Positions 34,551 through 47,900 of a stretch of DNA of 64,000 nt are shown here, one piece after another; position 1 is the stretch's first letter, and each line of letters starts with the position of its first letter. The stretch is from Maylandia zebra. Its lineage: Eukaryota > Chordata > Actinopteri > Cichliformes > Cichlidae. Below the pieces are notes generated by a model. It worked only from the letters and a program-made list of their open reading frames with translations, searched no databases and was not told where the DNA came from. The stretch lies in the NCBI RefSeq assembly GCF_041146795.1, contig NC_135183.1, positions 16,744,840 through 16,808,839 on the forward strand. The letters are read 5' to 3'. The position numbers and the translations under genes are program-made.

Positions 34551-36435
34551 CAAACCAGTTTAAATCTGTGTGCTTTTACTTTGAAATCCACATGGCATTT
34601 AAAGGATTAAAGTGTGTGTCACAGGATCGGTAAGGAGCTTTAACTCTACACACACCTAATCCCCACCTTCCTCCTGCTGAGTGAAGGATACCGGGAAACG
34701 TTCAGGAAACTCTATTTAAACAATCATGCTGTAAACGCCTCGTTATCGTAAAGCTTGCTGACCTCACAGCGCCATTGATGCCCCGCCTGAGATAAGTGAG
34801 AAAAGAAGAAGTGGCTCTCGCCGTGGTGACCGCATCTCCTCCCAGAGCAAATAGAGATGACAAAACTGAGCCTAACCAGCGTGATCTTTGACCCCTTCAG
34901 CTTCCTGGGGTGTCAGGAGGAGGTGGTGGGAAAATTAACTTCATATCCATCAGAGTGGGCGGGGCTTTGTGGGAGTAATGATGAGGATTTAAAGCCACTG
35001 GGGCTGCACAGGTGGGTGGACGTGCTCAGGTGAGCAAGTTAAAGTCAGGATGACAAATTTGGAATCAGTGTAGAATCAAGCCAGATGCTGATGGTGGAGT
35101 AAAACGTAAATGATCATTCAAATTTCGAAACACTCAAACGATCCTGCAGTAGCGTCACCGCCCACCAGAGACATCACAGCCTTCAGACATGAACATTTAG
35201 AGCTGAACTGGATTTTCAAAAAAATTTATTTTCTGAACGTCATTAATCAGTGGCGGTGTTCCTGCGTTTGGATTGTATTGGTTTAGTGGAGAAGCACACA
35301 GCGGATTATGTGGTTGGTTCTTCTTCATTGCTTTCTGTATCTGCTGTCTTTGTACCTTTTGAAAACATTGACGTATATTGGGCTTATTTGGGGTTGTGAT
35401 GGCTTCCTGTCACGCTGGAGGCAGGGTCTCGATGAGGTCACAGATCCGGCCTTGGCCCTAGTCTCAGTTGGTTTGGGTTGTAATGCCTGTACCTTGACTC
35501 TTCCTCACCTTTGTGTCCTCATGTTTCTGCTGCTGTCACCCGCGAGGGCTCATGATCGGAGGAGCTAACCAGCCAGTGTATTTTGAGATGGTGTTTTGGT
35601 ATTTTCACTCTGCTGTCGTTACATCACTTCCTGCTGTGGACTCATCTCTCCCTGATTGCGGTCTCACAGGTTTTCCTCCTCTGCAGCACAAACAGTATGG
35701 CTGCAGCCTGGTTACCATGGCTATGAGTCCCAGCTGAATGGCGCTGTGGGAAAAGTAATCACGCGTGGCTGCACTGTACATACTGTGTCATTAACTACCA
35801 TAAATATGCTCGGGCCCCCTTTGTGTGCCACGCAGTTTTAATTTCCCTGCCGCTCCGTGGGGAACGCCCAACGAGCCATTAATGAGATGAACTCTCTGAG
35901 GGCGACTCGCCACTCAGCACTCAGAAACATCCAGATTAAACCCTCGCGTTTCAGCAGCCATCCTGGATGCTCTGGCAGTACTCGCAGCAGCCATGTTGGC
36001 GGTCAGGTGGTTGCTCTGTCATCGTAGCGTCCATACCTTACAGGTTGAACCACTGCTGCCTCTGCTGGATGTCAGAGGAACGGCAGCGTGGCAGCTTCAT
36101 TTTCAGCTTCATTTTCAGCTTTTAGGAGTTATAGAGTTTTAGGGGACCCACAGGCCTCTGAAGAGCTGCTGTTTGGCCTTTTTTGTGCCGTTTCCACTAA
36201 TTTAGTTTTAGTAAAATGATGAGTTTTGACACCTCAGCATATATCAATAAAATTGTGGTTTTACGGCACCAGTGCATTCCAGTAGTGTCAGGAGGTATGA
36301 GCTTTGTGCAGATGTTTGGTCACAGCAGATAAATGTATTACATTTACCCAGAGCTAGCCTTTGACCCAGCAGTGTGGTCATGTGACTCATGGTGCGTCTG
36401 CGTCTCTTCCAGCTGATGGTCCACCGTGAAGCAGC

Positions 36436-38826
36436 ATGAACGGATACGAACCTCCAGCTCTCGCCTCGGGCGTCTTCGGCTCCTACAGCTCGCCCATCAA
36501 GTGAGTTTCCCAGCAGCCTTTTCTGCTATTGGCCATGTTAGCCACGTTAGCTCACATGGTCACTTTTTGAATGTGAAACACTGTTAATAATGCTTACTCT
36601 GATATGAGGCATAACCTGTGCTGTTTCTGTGACACTGATTGTTTCTGAAATAAGAGAATCTCTTCAGGTTTTTAAAGTTTTATTTTAATACTGAGCTTTT
36701 ACTGGACTCTGGTAAATTTCGTTCATCAATTCTTTAAGTAAATAACTGAGGTTAATGTATAAAACATTTTATTTTGAACAGTTTCAATTTTCGTTGTGTG
36801 TATATTTTGTGGCTATTTTTAAAATAGTTTAAACAATTTGGTAAGTATTAGTTTTAAATATTCAACAGATTTCAAAATAAGATTACAAAACTACAACTTT
36901 TCTTTTTAAAAATACCATAAAATACAACCATAAATTTGTGATGTAAATGAACTGAGTAAATTTAAGTTTAACTGCAGATTAATTGTAACGACTGAAATCT
37001 TTCATTAGTAAGTCTTGTATTATGAATTATTATAAAATAGTAATTATTATTTAAAACATACTTTTGTATAGTCTTTGGTAAAGCTTAAAAAATATTTACA
37101 GTTTCAATTTTAAATGTATTTGAAGTGTGCATGACAATGTTCAGTTTTGTTAATAATTCCAGTTATTACTGAGTAGTGCCCATTAAACAATTTTAATGGT
37201 TAAGTCAGAACTTTTGTTGTTTGTTTGTAAAATGACAGTTTTTGGAGGATTTTTGTGGCCAACTGAAAGCGTCTCTGAGTTTCTTATCCGTGCTGACGCT
37301 TCTCGTCTCGCAGCAGTAGAAGTTAAATATTACTGCAGCTCAGCTTCTCTCTGAGAAAACCTCAGATTAAAAATTAATGAAAACTCAAACCGGACACGCT
37401 TCAGGAGCTTTACTGGTCTCTGTTACGTCTATACCGAGGCATCTGCTTCTGTGACGGTGTTATTAAGAAATAAACTGAGATGTGGACAGGAAGCAGCTGT
37501 CTGACCTCTGGAGGAGCAGAGACCGGATCTCATGGTTTCTGGTTCTGAAGCAGGACCGTTCTGTTTTTCCTGGTTCGTGTGTTTATTCACTGTCCCCAGC
37601 CCTAAAAACATCAGCGTGTCCCTGCCCACATAAGAGGATAATCTGGGATAGACCAGCTAATTTCTCTGGCTTGGAGTCATATATGGAGACTGGATATTGA
37701 TCTGAAATCAATGATTATTGATTTTATTTATTTATAAAGTCAATAATCATTTAAAGAGGGTCTCGCGTATAACTTCATAAGAATAACTTCCTGTGAGTTC
37801 CTGGCACAGATTCATTTGTGTGGCAATCATCAGCGGTGTGTCACATGACCAGCTGCTGTGCTGCGCTTCCTGTAAGGTGTCAGGTTTTGTGCCGGCGTGG
37901 CTCTGATGTAGTCTGTAATCGCGCTCATTCATTATAAACGTCTTCATGTGGCGAATTAAAGTGTGAACGTGCAAAAGTATCGAGTGACACAGGCGGGATG
38001 CCGGTTTGAGATCAGCACAGGAGGGGAGGCAGGAAGTGACATCATAAATAAAACTGTAACAGAAGCCAAACTCGGACACCTCAGAGATGAAGTGAAATAA
38101 AACCAAACACTCACGCAGTATCCCTGTCAGGTAAAATCACCTGGCGTCCAATCAGAAGCTGCTGTTGGTTGCATCATCAGCTGATCTCAGATCTGACCTT
38201 TGACTTCCTAACTCTGTTCTGCTTTCTGTCCCAGCGGCCATGATGCTCCATCTCCAGAGCCTGCAATGCACAAAGCCAAGACCAGTGCCAAAGCTCTTTA
38301 CGGTGAGGACCCTCCTTCCTCCCTTCTCCCTCCTCCTCCTGGGAAATGGTGAGGCTGTCCTGGATCATTCTGGACCTCATTTATAATAAAGCTTGGTTCA
38401 GAGATGACATCCGTGATCGGGGTGGTACAATGGGTAGCTGACTGTAAGGTGTCTGCAGGTGGGAATGTTACCTGTGAGAGGAGCTGATGTTAGAAATGGT
38501 TTAAGGTCATGACGTCAGTGAGGACTAAACAACATGCACAGATTTCTCTGAACACCACATGCTGTAGTCTTCATTACTTCAGATTTAGGTGCTTTTATTC
38601 TTGAAACAAACTGAGACTTGGAGTTGAGTTTGAGACTCCAGGTGAGTTAGGTGAACTGAACCTGAGCAGGTTCCGTTCACCTGTGAATCTTTGTTTGATT
38701 TATTGGGTTTCAGAGAAATTAGACATGATCCATGACCTCATTATCTGCTTTATCTTTGTTCACAGGATCTGACGAAATCTATTTTCTTCGTTCGTCTGCC
38801 AAACACAAAAAGAAAAGTCACAGTGA

Positions 38827-38925
<99 letters not shown>

Positions 38926-41900
38926 CACGTTTACATATCTTTGTGAGGACCAAAACTTGGAATTTTACTATTTTTGGGGGGGCCAACAGTCCGTTATGGC
39001 AACAAAAGGCTGTCCCCATGAGATTGAAGGCATTTTGAGACTCAAAATGTGGTTTTAGTGTGAAAGTTACAGTTAGGCTATGGTTAGGATTAGGCATTCA
39101 TTTTTGATGGTTAGGGTAAGTCAATTAGATGTTCCCACCAAGATATGAAAGTGTGTGTGTGTGTGTGTGTCGTGTTTTGCCTCGTTTGGGCGTTACGTGT
39201 TTGCAGAGTCGATGTTTCTTGTGAAGCATCGATTATCTTCAGACAGAGGTTTGAAGTCCAAACTCGGGGGTACGACTCGTGTTGTCAAACATCTGTAATG
39301 GGACAGATGTTTGATTCGTGTGAGCTAGCCCTCAGGTCTTACTGTGAACACGTGTGCAGTAGCTCCTGGTCTCTATCTCCTATGATCTCCGTCACAGTGA
39401 ACTTTACCTCAGTGAACATGTGACTGAAGTTCAGACCTCCAGCTTTAGACTCTTCAGCCATTGACTGAGGCCTCCTCAGTTCATCAGCAGGAAATCAAAT
39501 TTTATGCTCACATTGACATTTACCACAGCTGTCCAGCGGGCCTACTGTTGATATAAACTTCAGTTGGAGGCGCTGAGTTAAGGCTGAGTGTGAGGTAAAT
39601 GTGATGTGATCAGGAGCTGCAGGATTATGGAGCTGCTGTGTGTGTGAATGTTCTCACTGCAGGAACGATTCCTGCTGAAACTTTCTGCCGTGTCTGAGGC
39701 AGAAGGAAGATCTGCAGTGTCCAGAGACTCCAACCAGGATTTGGACGGCTGAGGGTTAACCTCGTCAGAGGCTCAGTGTTTCCTCTGAGACATGTTTTCA
39801 GTGATGTAGGATCTGGTTACTCTGGCTGCTCGGGTCATTCGTGGGATAAAAGTCGGCTGCTGTTCTCCAAACTTTTGAACTTTCAGCTCTGCTCAGGATT
39901 TCATTGCCAGGTTTATTTTGCTAATTCGCTCTGATCCCTGTCAGTCGCCCAGGGGCTGTTTGGAGTTGCTGCCCATGTCCGAGGAGGCTTCAGGTCACCA
40001 AAGAGACGTCAGCACTGTGTTTGATCATGTAACCAAGATTAAACAACGGTTTTGATCACATAGGTCACTTTAACATTTCCTGGGACCAATGACGGAATGG
40101 CGTCCCTCACAGTCTCAACAAACCCAGTTAGCCCCGCCCTCTAACCTGCAGGAAGTCCAAAACGCGCAAACACACAGCTGGACTTTAAGGCAAAACTTTC
40201 ATGTGATCCCTCCTCCGTGTGTGAACAGGAAATTTATTCAAGTGAAGAAGAAGCTCCAGCCTGAGCTCAGGTCGTTCCTCTGTGATGAGAGCTGAAGGAT
40301 TCAATGCTGTTTTTGTTTTCACACAAATAAAAGCCAAACGTCCTGGCGCTTGGTGGAGAGGAGCATCATGGGTAATCTGTGAAACCATTACCTGTTGGTG
40401 CACATGTGAATGAGTTTGTTTAAAAACTGAAACGACACATGGACTCTAGCAAGGACGTCGCTGTTGGCTGTTGTTCTGCTGCTTTGCCGCTGATTTGTGA
40501 GCAGCTGTGTGCCGGTCCTCCTGCCAGGTGGAGATAATGGTGACGATGCAGATTTGGCTCTTATCTGCGGCTCTCAGCGGCCTCTTTGTTCCCATCACAG
40601 CTGATAACATCTGTCACCTCCTTCCGGAGGGGCTCTGAAGCAGCTGAATTACTGACGTCCTCCTGCAAACACCACCTTTAATCCATCACATGTCCAGGTT
40701 CACTCTTCTTCTCTGCTTAATTCAGAGCATCGTCATGTGTGTTGCTTTAGTGTCACTTATAGGTCATTGGAGCAGCATAAAACCATCTTCTCATTACAGT
40801 TTCCTCAAGCCTTCGCTGAGTCCATAAAATCAAAGCTGAATGCTAATTTCCAGCTTCAGTCATGAAATATGAACACAGTCAGGTTCCCAGGGGGACTTTA
40901 GGGAGACATAAACATGATATTCACAGTCCAGAATAAGAGTTTTTCTCTGTTCTTTTTAACAGAACAAAGGAAACATTACACCAAAACCAGCATCAACAGC
41001 CTGACAGACACATCGCAGTATCATGTGGAGGTTGGTGCTCACGCCTGCTCCTCTTGCCTTGCATTTTATCAAACCAAACGTGTTCAAATTTAAGGTTTTC
41101 ACATACAAAGTGACCAAAAATCACCACTTAAATTATAAAAAACATAAGCTGTTTTGTTTGTGACTGTGATCGCTTGAAGCTCCTGTTGTCCTGCTGATGT
41201 TCAGTTTCCTGCCGTTACTCTAAATCTGTCTGTTCAGCACCTGACCACGTTTGTGCTGGACCGCAAAGACGGGATGATCACGGTGGATGACGGCATCAGA
41301 CGCCTCCGTCTGCTCGATGCTAAAGGGAAAGTGTGGACACAGGAGATGCTGCTGCAGGTGGAGGAGAAGATGGTGAGCCTCATTGACTTAGGAACAAAGG
41401 TGAGGCTAAAAACAAGGATTTATTTTTGGTTTTGTTTTTTGTGGGGGGGGGTTGTTTGTTTGTTTTAATTACAAAAGGCAAAAAAAGAACACTGATTCTC
41501 AGTGTGACCTCAGCTTTAAGCTCAGTGTGACCCACTCCGACTTTGACTTGTGGGTTTTTCTCCTTCAGAACGAGCTGGAGAACTTCCAGATTGGCTCGAT
41601 CCAGCACTGCCAGGCCGTGATGAACGCCTGCAGCTACGACTCCATCCTGGCTCTGATCTGCAAAGAGCCGGGTCAGGTCAAACCCGACCTCCACCTGTTC
41701 CAGTGCGACGAAATCAAAGTAAACAGCCTCTGATTGGGCAAGACACTAAGCTAGCCCTGAGGGCCAAAAGTCCTAAAACACTTTAAAGTTGACTTTACTG
41801 TGTGATGAAGGAGTTTGCTGTGAAACCTGTTTGCTGCTAGTAAATGAAAACTTTGATTAAAATTCAGCTTTGATGTAAACGGCAAAGGACCGAGGGCAGA

Positions 41901-44900
41901 GCCCTGTGGGACTCCAACAATACCGGCCTGTTTGGACAGAGTCAGATGTCACGTTATAAATGTGTTTCATCCTGATGAACAACTTAATGATCTATGTTCT
42001 TTCTCTGATAGGCAAATCTGATCCAAGCTGACGTAGAAAGTGCCATGATGGATGCCAAAGGAAGCAAAGTGAAAAAACGGCCGGAGACCCTGAAGTAAGA
42101 GCTGAGACACTCTGAGGGTTACTAAGCCCAGTTTCTCATCCTAGAAGCTGATTGGCTGATCTGTCTGTCTGCAGGATGATCCTGAAGAGCGATGGCATTA
42201 TCCCCCCTCCCCCTTCCGCTCCTGCCCCCCAGCCGCCACCGTCACCTGATCTGGTGGACGTAAAGAGTCGTGCAGCAGCCTGGTCGGCATGGACCAATGA
42301 GCAGTACGAGGGTGAGTTATGTCACTTGCTAGAAGCCCCAGTCACCTGCGGTTCAAACCTTCTGGTTGTGAGGGACAGCCAGTCAGAAGAAATTTGGGTT
42401 AAAGTGGGAGGAGTTTAAGCGGCTTGTTTCGCAGAGTATTTGGGATTATCTCTGACCAGCTGCTTCAAGCTCACATGGGTTTTGTTTTTGTTTTGTTCTT
42501 TTGTTTTCTTTTTGACAGTGAAAGCAACAAATACTGAGTTTTGTTTTGTTTTTTTAATACAAAGGCTGCAGGTAAAGTTTATTCAGATGAATCATTCTGC
42601 TTTTTATTTCTTTGAGGATTTACTGTGATGTGACTCTGTGTGGAACTGATATGGGTGATAGGACGTAGTAATAAAAATGTCTGTGTTGGTTTTCAGTCAC
42701 ACTTTAATGTTTTCTCATGAATCAGGTGTTACGTTTTCCTCACACATGCGCTTTCTCCCTTCTGCAGCAGACGATAGACGGCTGTCGCAGGACAATGGGC
42801 CGGTGGAGATGACGGCAGCTCGCGTAGATCGCGATGTGGTGAGTGTCCCATGTGTGGGTGGGGTTTCAAGGCTGATCTGAGAGCAGCTGGAGGAGCTAAA
42901 CTTGAATCTGAGGTCGGCCCGGGGTTGTGGCACAATAGAAGATTTAAGCCGATTGAAGAAGGCTGCTTCATTCAAGCATAATCAGAGTTTGGAAGCTTTG
43001 GAGAGCAAATCTGCTTACATAAGGGAGCTGAGAGCGCTTAACGCTGCGCTGTTGTTCAGGTTTAATCATTAAATAACGCATACAGGAAACCTGCAAGCCA
43101 CCGTGAAGGTGAATCAAACATTAAAAGATCCTGAGCACAGCTTCTCCTTTTCGCAGCAAATCCTGAACCACATCCTGGATGACATTGAGTTTTTCGTCAC
43201 CAAACTTCAGAAGGCTGCCGAGGCCTTCGGTGAGCTCTCCAAGAGGAAGAAGAACAAGAAGGGCAAGAAGAAAAGCCCCGGAGGTGAGAAGGCAGCAGAG
43301 CCACACCAATCAAAATATGCAGTAAAAGTGCTGATACTACAATACAGTACTGTCCACATAGACAGATCCTGCTGAAACCAGAGTGAGGGATGTGCTGATC
43401 AGAGATCAGCTCGCTGGCAGCTGTTTCCCATTAGGCTGCTTCAGATTTCTGAATCACTGCGTTCCTCAACAATACATTTATTGATTTATTTCCAAACTGT
43501 TTTAATAAATTAGTGTGAGTGACAGGAACACCTATCATTCCTCCCTCCTCTGAGTCATGTGACCTGTGACTGACCTCAGTTAAACAAACTGACCTCTGTC
43601 ATGTTCTGTGTCCACCAGAGGGCGTCCTGACGCTGCGCTCCAAACCTCCGAGCGAAGACGAGTTTGTCGACTGTCTGCAGAAGTTCAAGCATGCCTTCAA
43701 CCAGCTGGTACCTCCTACCTCCTCTTTCTCTTCCTCCTCCTCCCCTTCCCTCCTCCTTCCTCCCTCCTCTCACAGTTTATTTGCTGATATAAAACTCGCT
43801 GATCATAAATGAATCTTTTGTCCGTGTTTTCTCTTGCGCAGGTTAAATGTATTGATTATTTATTGTCAGACTGACTGAATAGTTTCGTTGGTGATGAACC
43901 TGCTTCTTGCCTCATGAGCTCTCTGTGCTCCGTCTGCAGGGGAAGCTGAAGGACCACATCCAAAACCCGAGTGCCGTGGAGCTGGTCCACTTCCTGTTCA
44001 CACCACTAAAGATGGTAAGTCAGCGTTAGCGCCTCACACAGCTACTTCCTGTATGTGCTCTGACTTCAGGCATGGAGCTGGAATAAATCCTTAAGAACTA
44101 AAGAAAGATAGAGGCTCCACCTATCATCCATCCATCCATCCTTTAGCTGAGAGGCAGAATCTCTCCTCCCATCAAACCCCTGACATGGAGGAGGAGCATG
44201 AGGGACTCGAGACCTAAGATCAGTGTGATGGCTGGTCCACAAACACCGTCACATATCACAACTGCTGCTCCAACCTTGAATCTCAGGTTCCAGTCTCAGT
44301 TCCACCCTCAGACCTTCAGGTGGAACACCAGAGCAGCTACACCTAAGACAACCCCAAACAGTGTTGTAAATGTAAGTAAAAAGTTTTTATTGTCACACCC
44401 TCCTCCTCCTTCCGCTCAGGTGATCCAGGCTTCGGGCAGCGTTGATCTGGCTCGTAGCGTTGTCATTCCTCTGCTGACCAGAGACGCCATCGACTTCCTT
44501 CACGCCTCGGGGACGGCGGAGGAGAGACACTTGTGGGTTGCCCTGGGAGACGGATGGACAAAGAGCAGGTCAGACAGGAAGTAACCGATGGATTAGTCGA
44601 CTGATTTAATTGGTTGACTGATCAACATCTTGGTCTCCTAAAGGCTGGAGTGGCCGAAGGACCACTACTTCCCGCCGTGTGTTCTGAGGTTTCGTGATGG
44701 TTGGGAACCACCTGCGTTGCCGGCGACAACCCCGAGTCGTGAGCAGGAGCTCGCTCAGCTTGCTGAAAGCCTCGCCAACGCCAACCTGCAGAGACCGGAG
44801 GACCCAAGGCCGTGGGTGGCTCAGGAGGTAAGGGGCGGGATGTGAAAGTGGCTCTGAGTTAAGCTTTTCTCTCGCTGACGCGGTACTCACTCGTGGTATG

Positions 44901-47900
44901 ATTTCTGTTTCTGCTGCAGGTGGCGCTGCAGAGGTTCTCCCCTGCTGACGGGTATGCCTTCACCAACACCTCCTACAAACGCATGCAGATCCTGGATCAG
45001 GACACGGCCGTGGCTGCTTTCAAACACGCCGCCAGCCGCCGTGTAGACCGGTAACTGCAGGTCACATGACGCCCTGGAGAACTGATCCCACTGCTGTGCT
45101 TGCTCTGCTCTACGGAGGCCTGGGAGGGGCAAAATCAATACAGCAGAATAAAGAAAAATCACACAACAATCAACAATGATTAGATGAACTAAAAACAAAA
45201 TTTCTAAAAAATTAACTAAAGAAAAGAGGAAGTTCAAACATGAGCGAATAAAGAAAATAGTAAATAGAAATTCATTATAAAAATTCAAATGAAGATATTT
45301 CAAAAGTAATAAATGGTTAAACAACTACGTATGTAAACAAAGAAAATATAACAAACCAGAATTAAGAAAGAATTCAATCTAATTTTCCTTTTTTTCTTCT
45401 TCATCAACATCATAACAATAATAATTATTATTCAAATATTTATGCATGCTCAAATAGAATAATTAATAAGATTTCATAATAAATGAATATAAATATACTA
45501 GCACTGTCAGCGTTAATCTCGTTACAGTTAACGCCATAACCGCATTAACGCAGCAAATCTCCGTTAGCGAGTTAACACGGATCGCCCCGTGCAAGGGGCT
45601 TCACGGCGCTAATGCGTTAACGAGCGACCCGCCTTAACGAACTAACCGCACTAACGCATTGATTCTATGCAGCCCTCACACGGGGCGATCCGCGTTAATG
45701 AGCAAACGTAGATTTGCCGCATTAATGCAGTTATGGCGTTAACGTTGAAAATAATACATGCATTAATGAAGTGTTACTGAATGTGACTCAGTTTAATTAT
45801 CAACGTCAGAACATTTCATTTATATTTGAATATAAAACAGAGGTGAGGAAATATAATCATTGATCAGTAAACTTTAATCAGCTAAAATATTGATAAATCT
45901 TCTGTCACTTCCTGTTTGTCCTCCTGCTGCTGATTGGTTTTTTTTTGTTGCTGGTTTTCTTCTTCGCTCGCTATGATCTTTGTCTTCTTCTGGCTGACGC
46001 TCCTCTGATCTGTCGGTGGGACATTTCTCCACGGCTGCAGCCGTTTAGTTTATGTCATCGCATTTTTACGATGTTCAGCAGCGTCATGGCGTCAGATCCA
46101 AACCGATCAGACTTAAAGTGAGAAGAGGTTTTTGTTTGACCTGATGTTCCTCCTCGGAGACTGATCTACCTTTAAAGTTCGGTGTTTGGCCCTGTGGAGC
46201 TGCTGTGCTGCTTCGGGTCCTCTTTCTTTTTTCGACTGAAGTCTTCCTTGTTGGTGTGTTTCAGAGGCTTCGACGCTGATGGCAGAGGGCAGCCCAAAAT
46301 GTTTGCCAAATCGAAGTACGACTTTGTGGGGAGGAACAACACAGAGCTGTCGGTGCTTAAAGACGAGGTGGTTGAGGTAATCATATTAGTTTTCTTCTGC
46401 TCGTGGTTTATTCCTGGACTCTGAGTAGCTTTGCATGATTCACAGTTCAGAATAATCCTCATGTAGCTGATACTAGACCTTAGTGTGGCCCCTCCTCTCT
46501 GAAAGTGCCTTCCCCTAAAAACAGGTCTCTTCTGATTGGCTGGAGAAGGTTTTAAAAGCTGGTAGGTGGGGCTTCTGTGTCTAAGATGACATCAAAGCGA
46601 TCCAAGAGTATAAAAAACTGAGATAAACTGAGTGTTCAGAGCTTTAATGTGTAGACATTGACTTCATGTCATATTAAACATGCCCATCTCTATGGGAACA
46701 GAAAATACGCAGCAGGAAGTGAGGAGGAGGGGGAGACTGAGTGAAGTAATCCCTGACTCTTGCCTGGCAGGTGCTGGACGACAGGAAGCAGTGGTGGAAG
46801 GTTCGTAACGGCTGCGGTGCAACGGGCTACGTGCCAAACAACATCCTGGAGATCACCAAAGCGGTGGACATGACCAGCCGAGGAGAGCCCATCTACAGCC
46901 ACACCGTCCAGGTAACGCACGCTCTGACGCTCACCGCAGCGGCTCACTTCCTGTCCCATCTCAGTCACCTCAATTCATGTTCTGTCTTTATGATCAATCA
47001 TCAGCTTATGATGCCAAGGAGGGAGTTTGAGTTGTTCAAGGTAGGACGAGCTGGGTGTGTGTTTCTAGCTCGCTGTAGTTTCCACTTCCTGCGTTTGATT
47101 TGCTGTGATCTTAAAGGGACAGTGTCACATTTGAGCGAATCTGGTTACCTTTAAATTATGAAATGACTCTCAGCTGAGAGAGAGATTAAAGCTGTTTTTC
47201 CTCTCAGTCCTGTGGACTGGACCAGGAGGACCCAGAGCTCCGTCATAGCTCCAAGGACATTTTACTTATTGTTCTAATATCTACTACTACTTGTTGTTGT
47301 TATTGTTGTTATTGTTATTATTATTATTATTACTTTCTAAAAATGACCCGTGATGGGTGAAATCCATGAAGTAGCCAACTTTATTTTTTACAATTATTAT
47401 AGATGTTTTAAGGCTGTAAAACCCCTCACTACACACTTTTCTCAGACAGGCATGAACATTTTCACACTTTTCTCTCTTGTTTAAACACTCTTCAAACCTT
47501 CGTAGAAAAATAAGTCCAATATTATAGAATGAAACCAAAGGCACCCATGGTTGCCTCTGACGGTACAAAATGTTTTGTTGACATTGTTGTGTTTGTTGGG
47601 GAGAAAACATACAATACAGCACTCCAGATCACACTGCTAGCAATCGAAGATTTGAAAATTTGTAATTTGTAAATTTGACATGCTGAACGCATTCTGCATT
47701 GTACAGGAGACACGGCACGAGATTGATTGGTCTACAGCCAATCATTGTCAATCAGGATGTAGAACACAATGCGCTGTTAAAAAAAGAAAAAAGAATGCAA
47801 AATTGCACAAAATGCTGTTTTGTATTTGAACTCCATTATAGTGAGGGACCACTGTAGTATTATTATTATTTATAGTATAATATGAAATGTTGATAATACA

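Larger units (their letters stand above)
28880..36412 (+). other. eps8: eps8 5' intron region, non-coding
   Basis: About 7.5 kb between candidate leader exons and the first coding exon. It holds another possible leader exon ending at donor ACAG^GTAGGT (exon end 30963), a MITE fragment, a perfect hairpin, an A-rich tract at 32400-32800 and one hAT element. Remaining open frames, including hydrophobic ones near 35310-35570, show no family resemblance. Confidence 0.5.

Noticed and set aside
35308..35568. Hydrophobic 86-codon open frame in the eps8 5' intron
   Set aside because: T-rich sequence gives Leu-rich translations; no conserved motif and no exon-like boundaries.
38732..39058. Cys-Val repeat open frames over GT microsatellites (also near 19277 and 50110)
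   Set aside because: Simple translations of (GT)n.
47287..47622. Open frame ending in an Asn run
   Set aside because: The Asn run is the translation of a TTA/TTG low-complexity tract; the frame is antisense within an eps8 intron.
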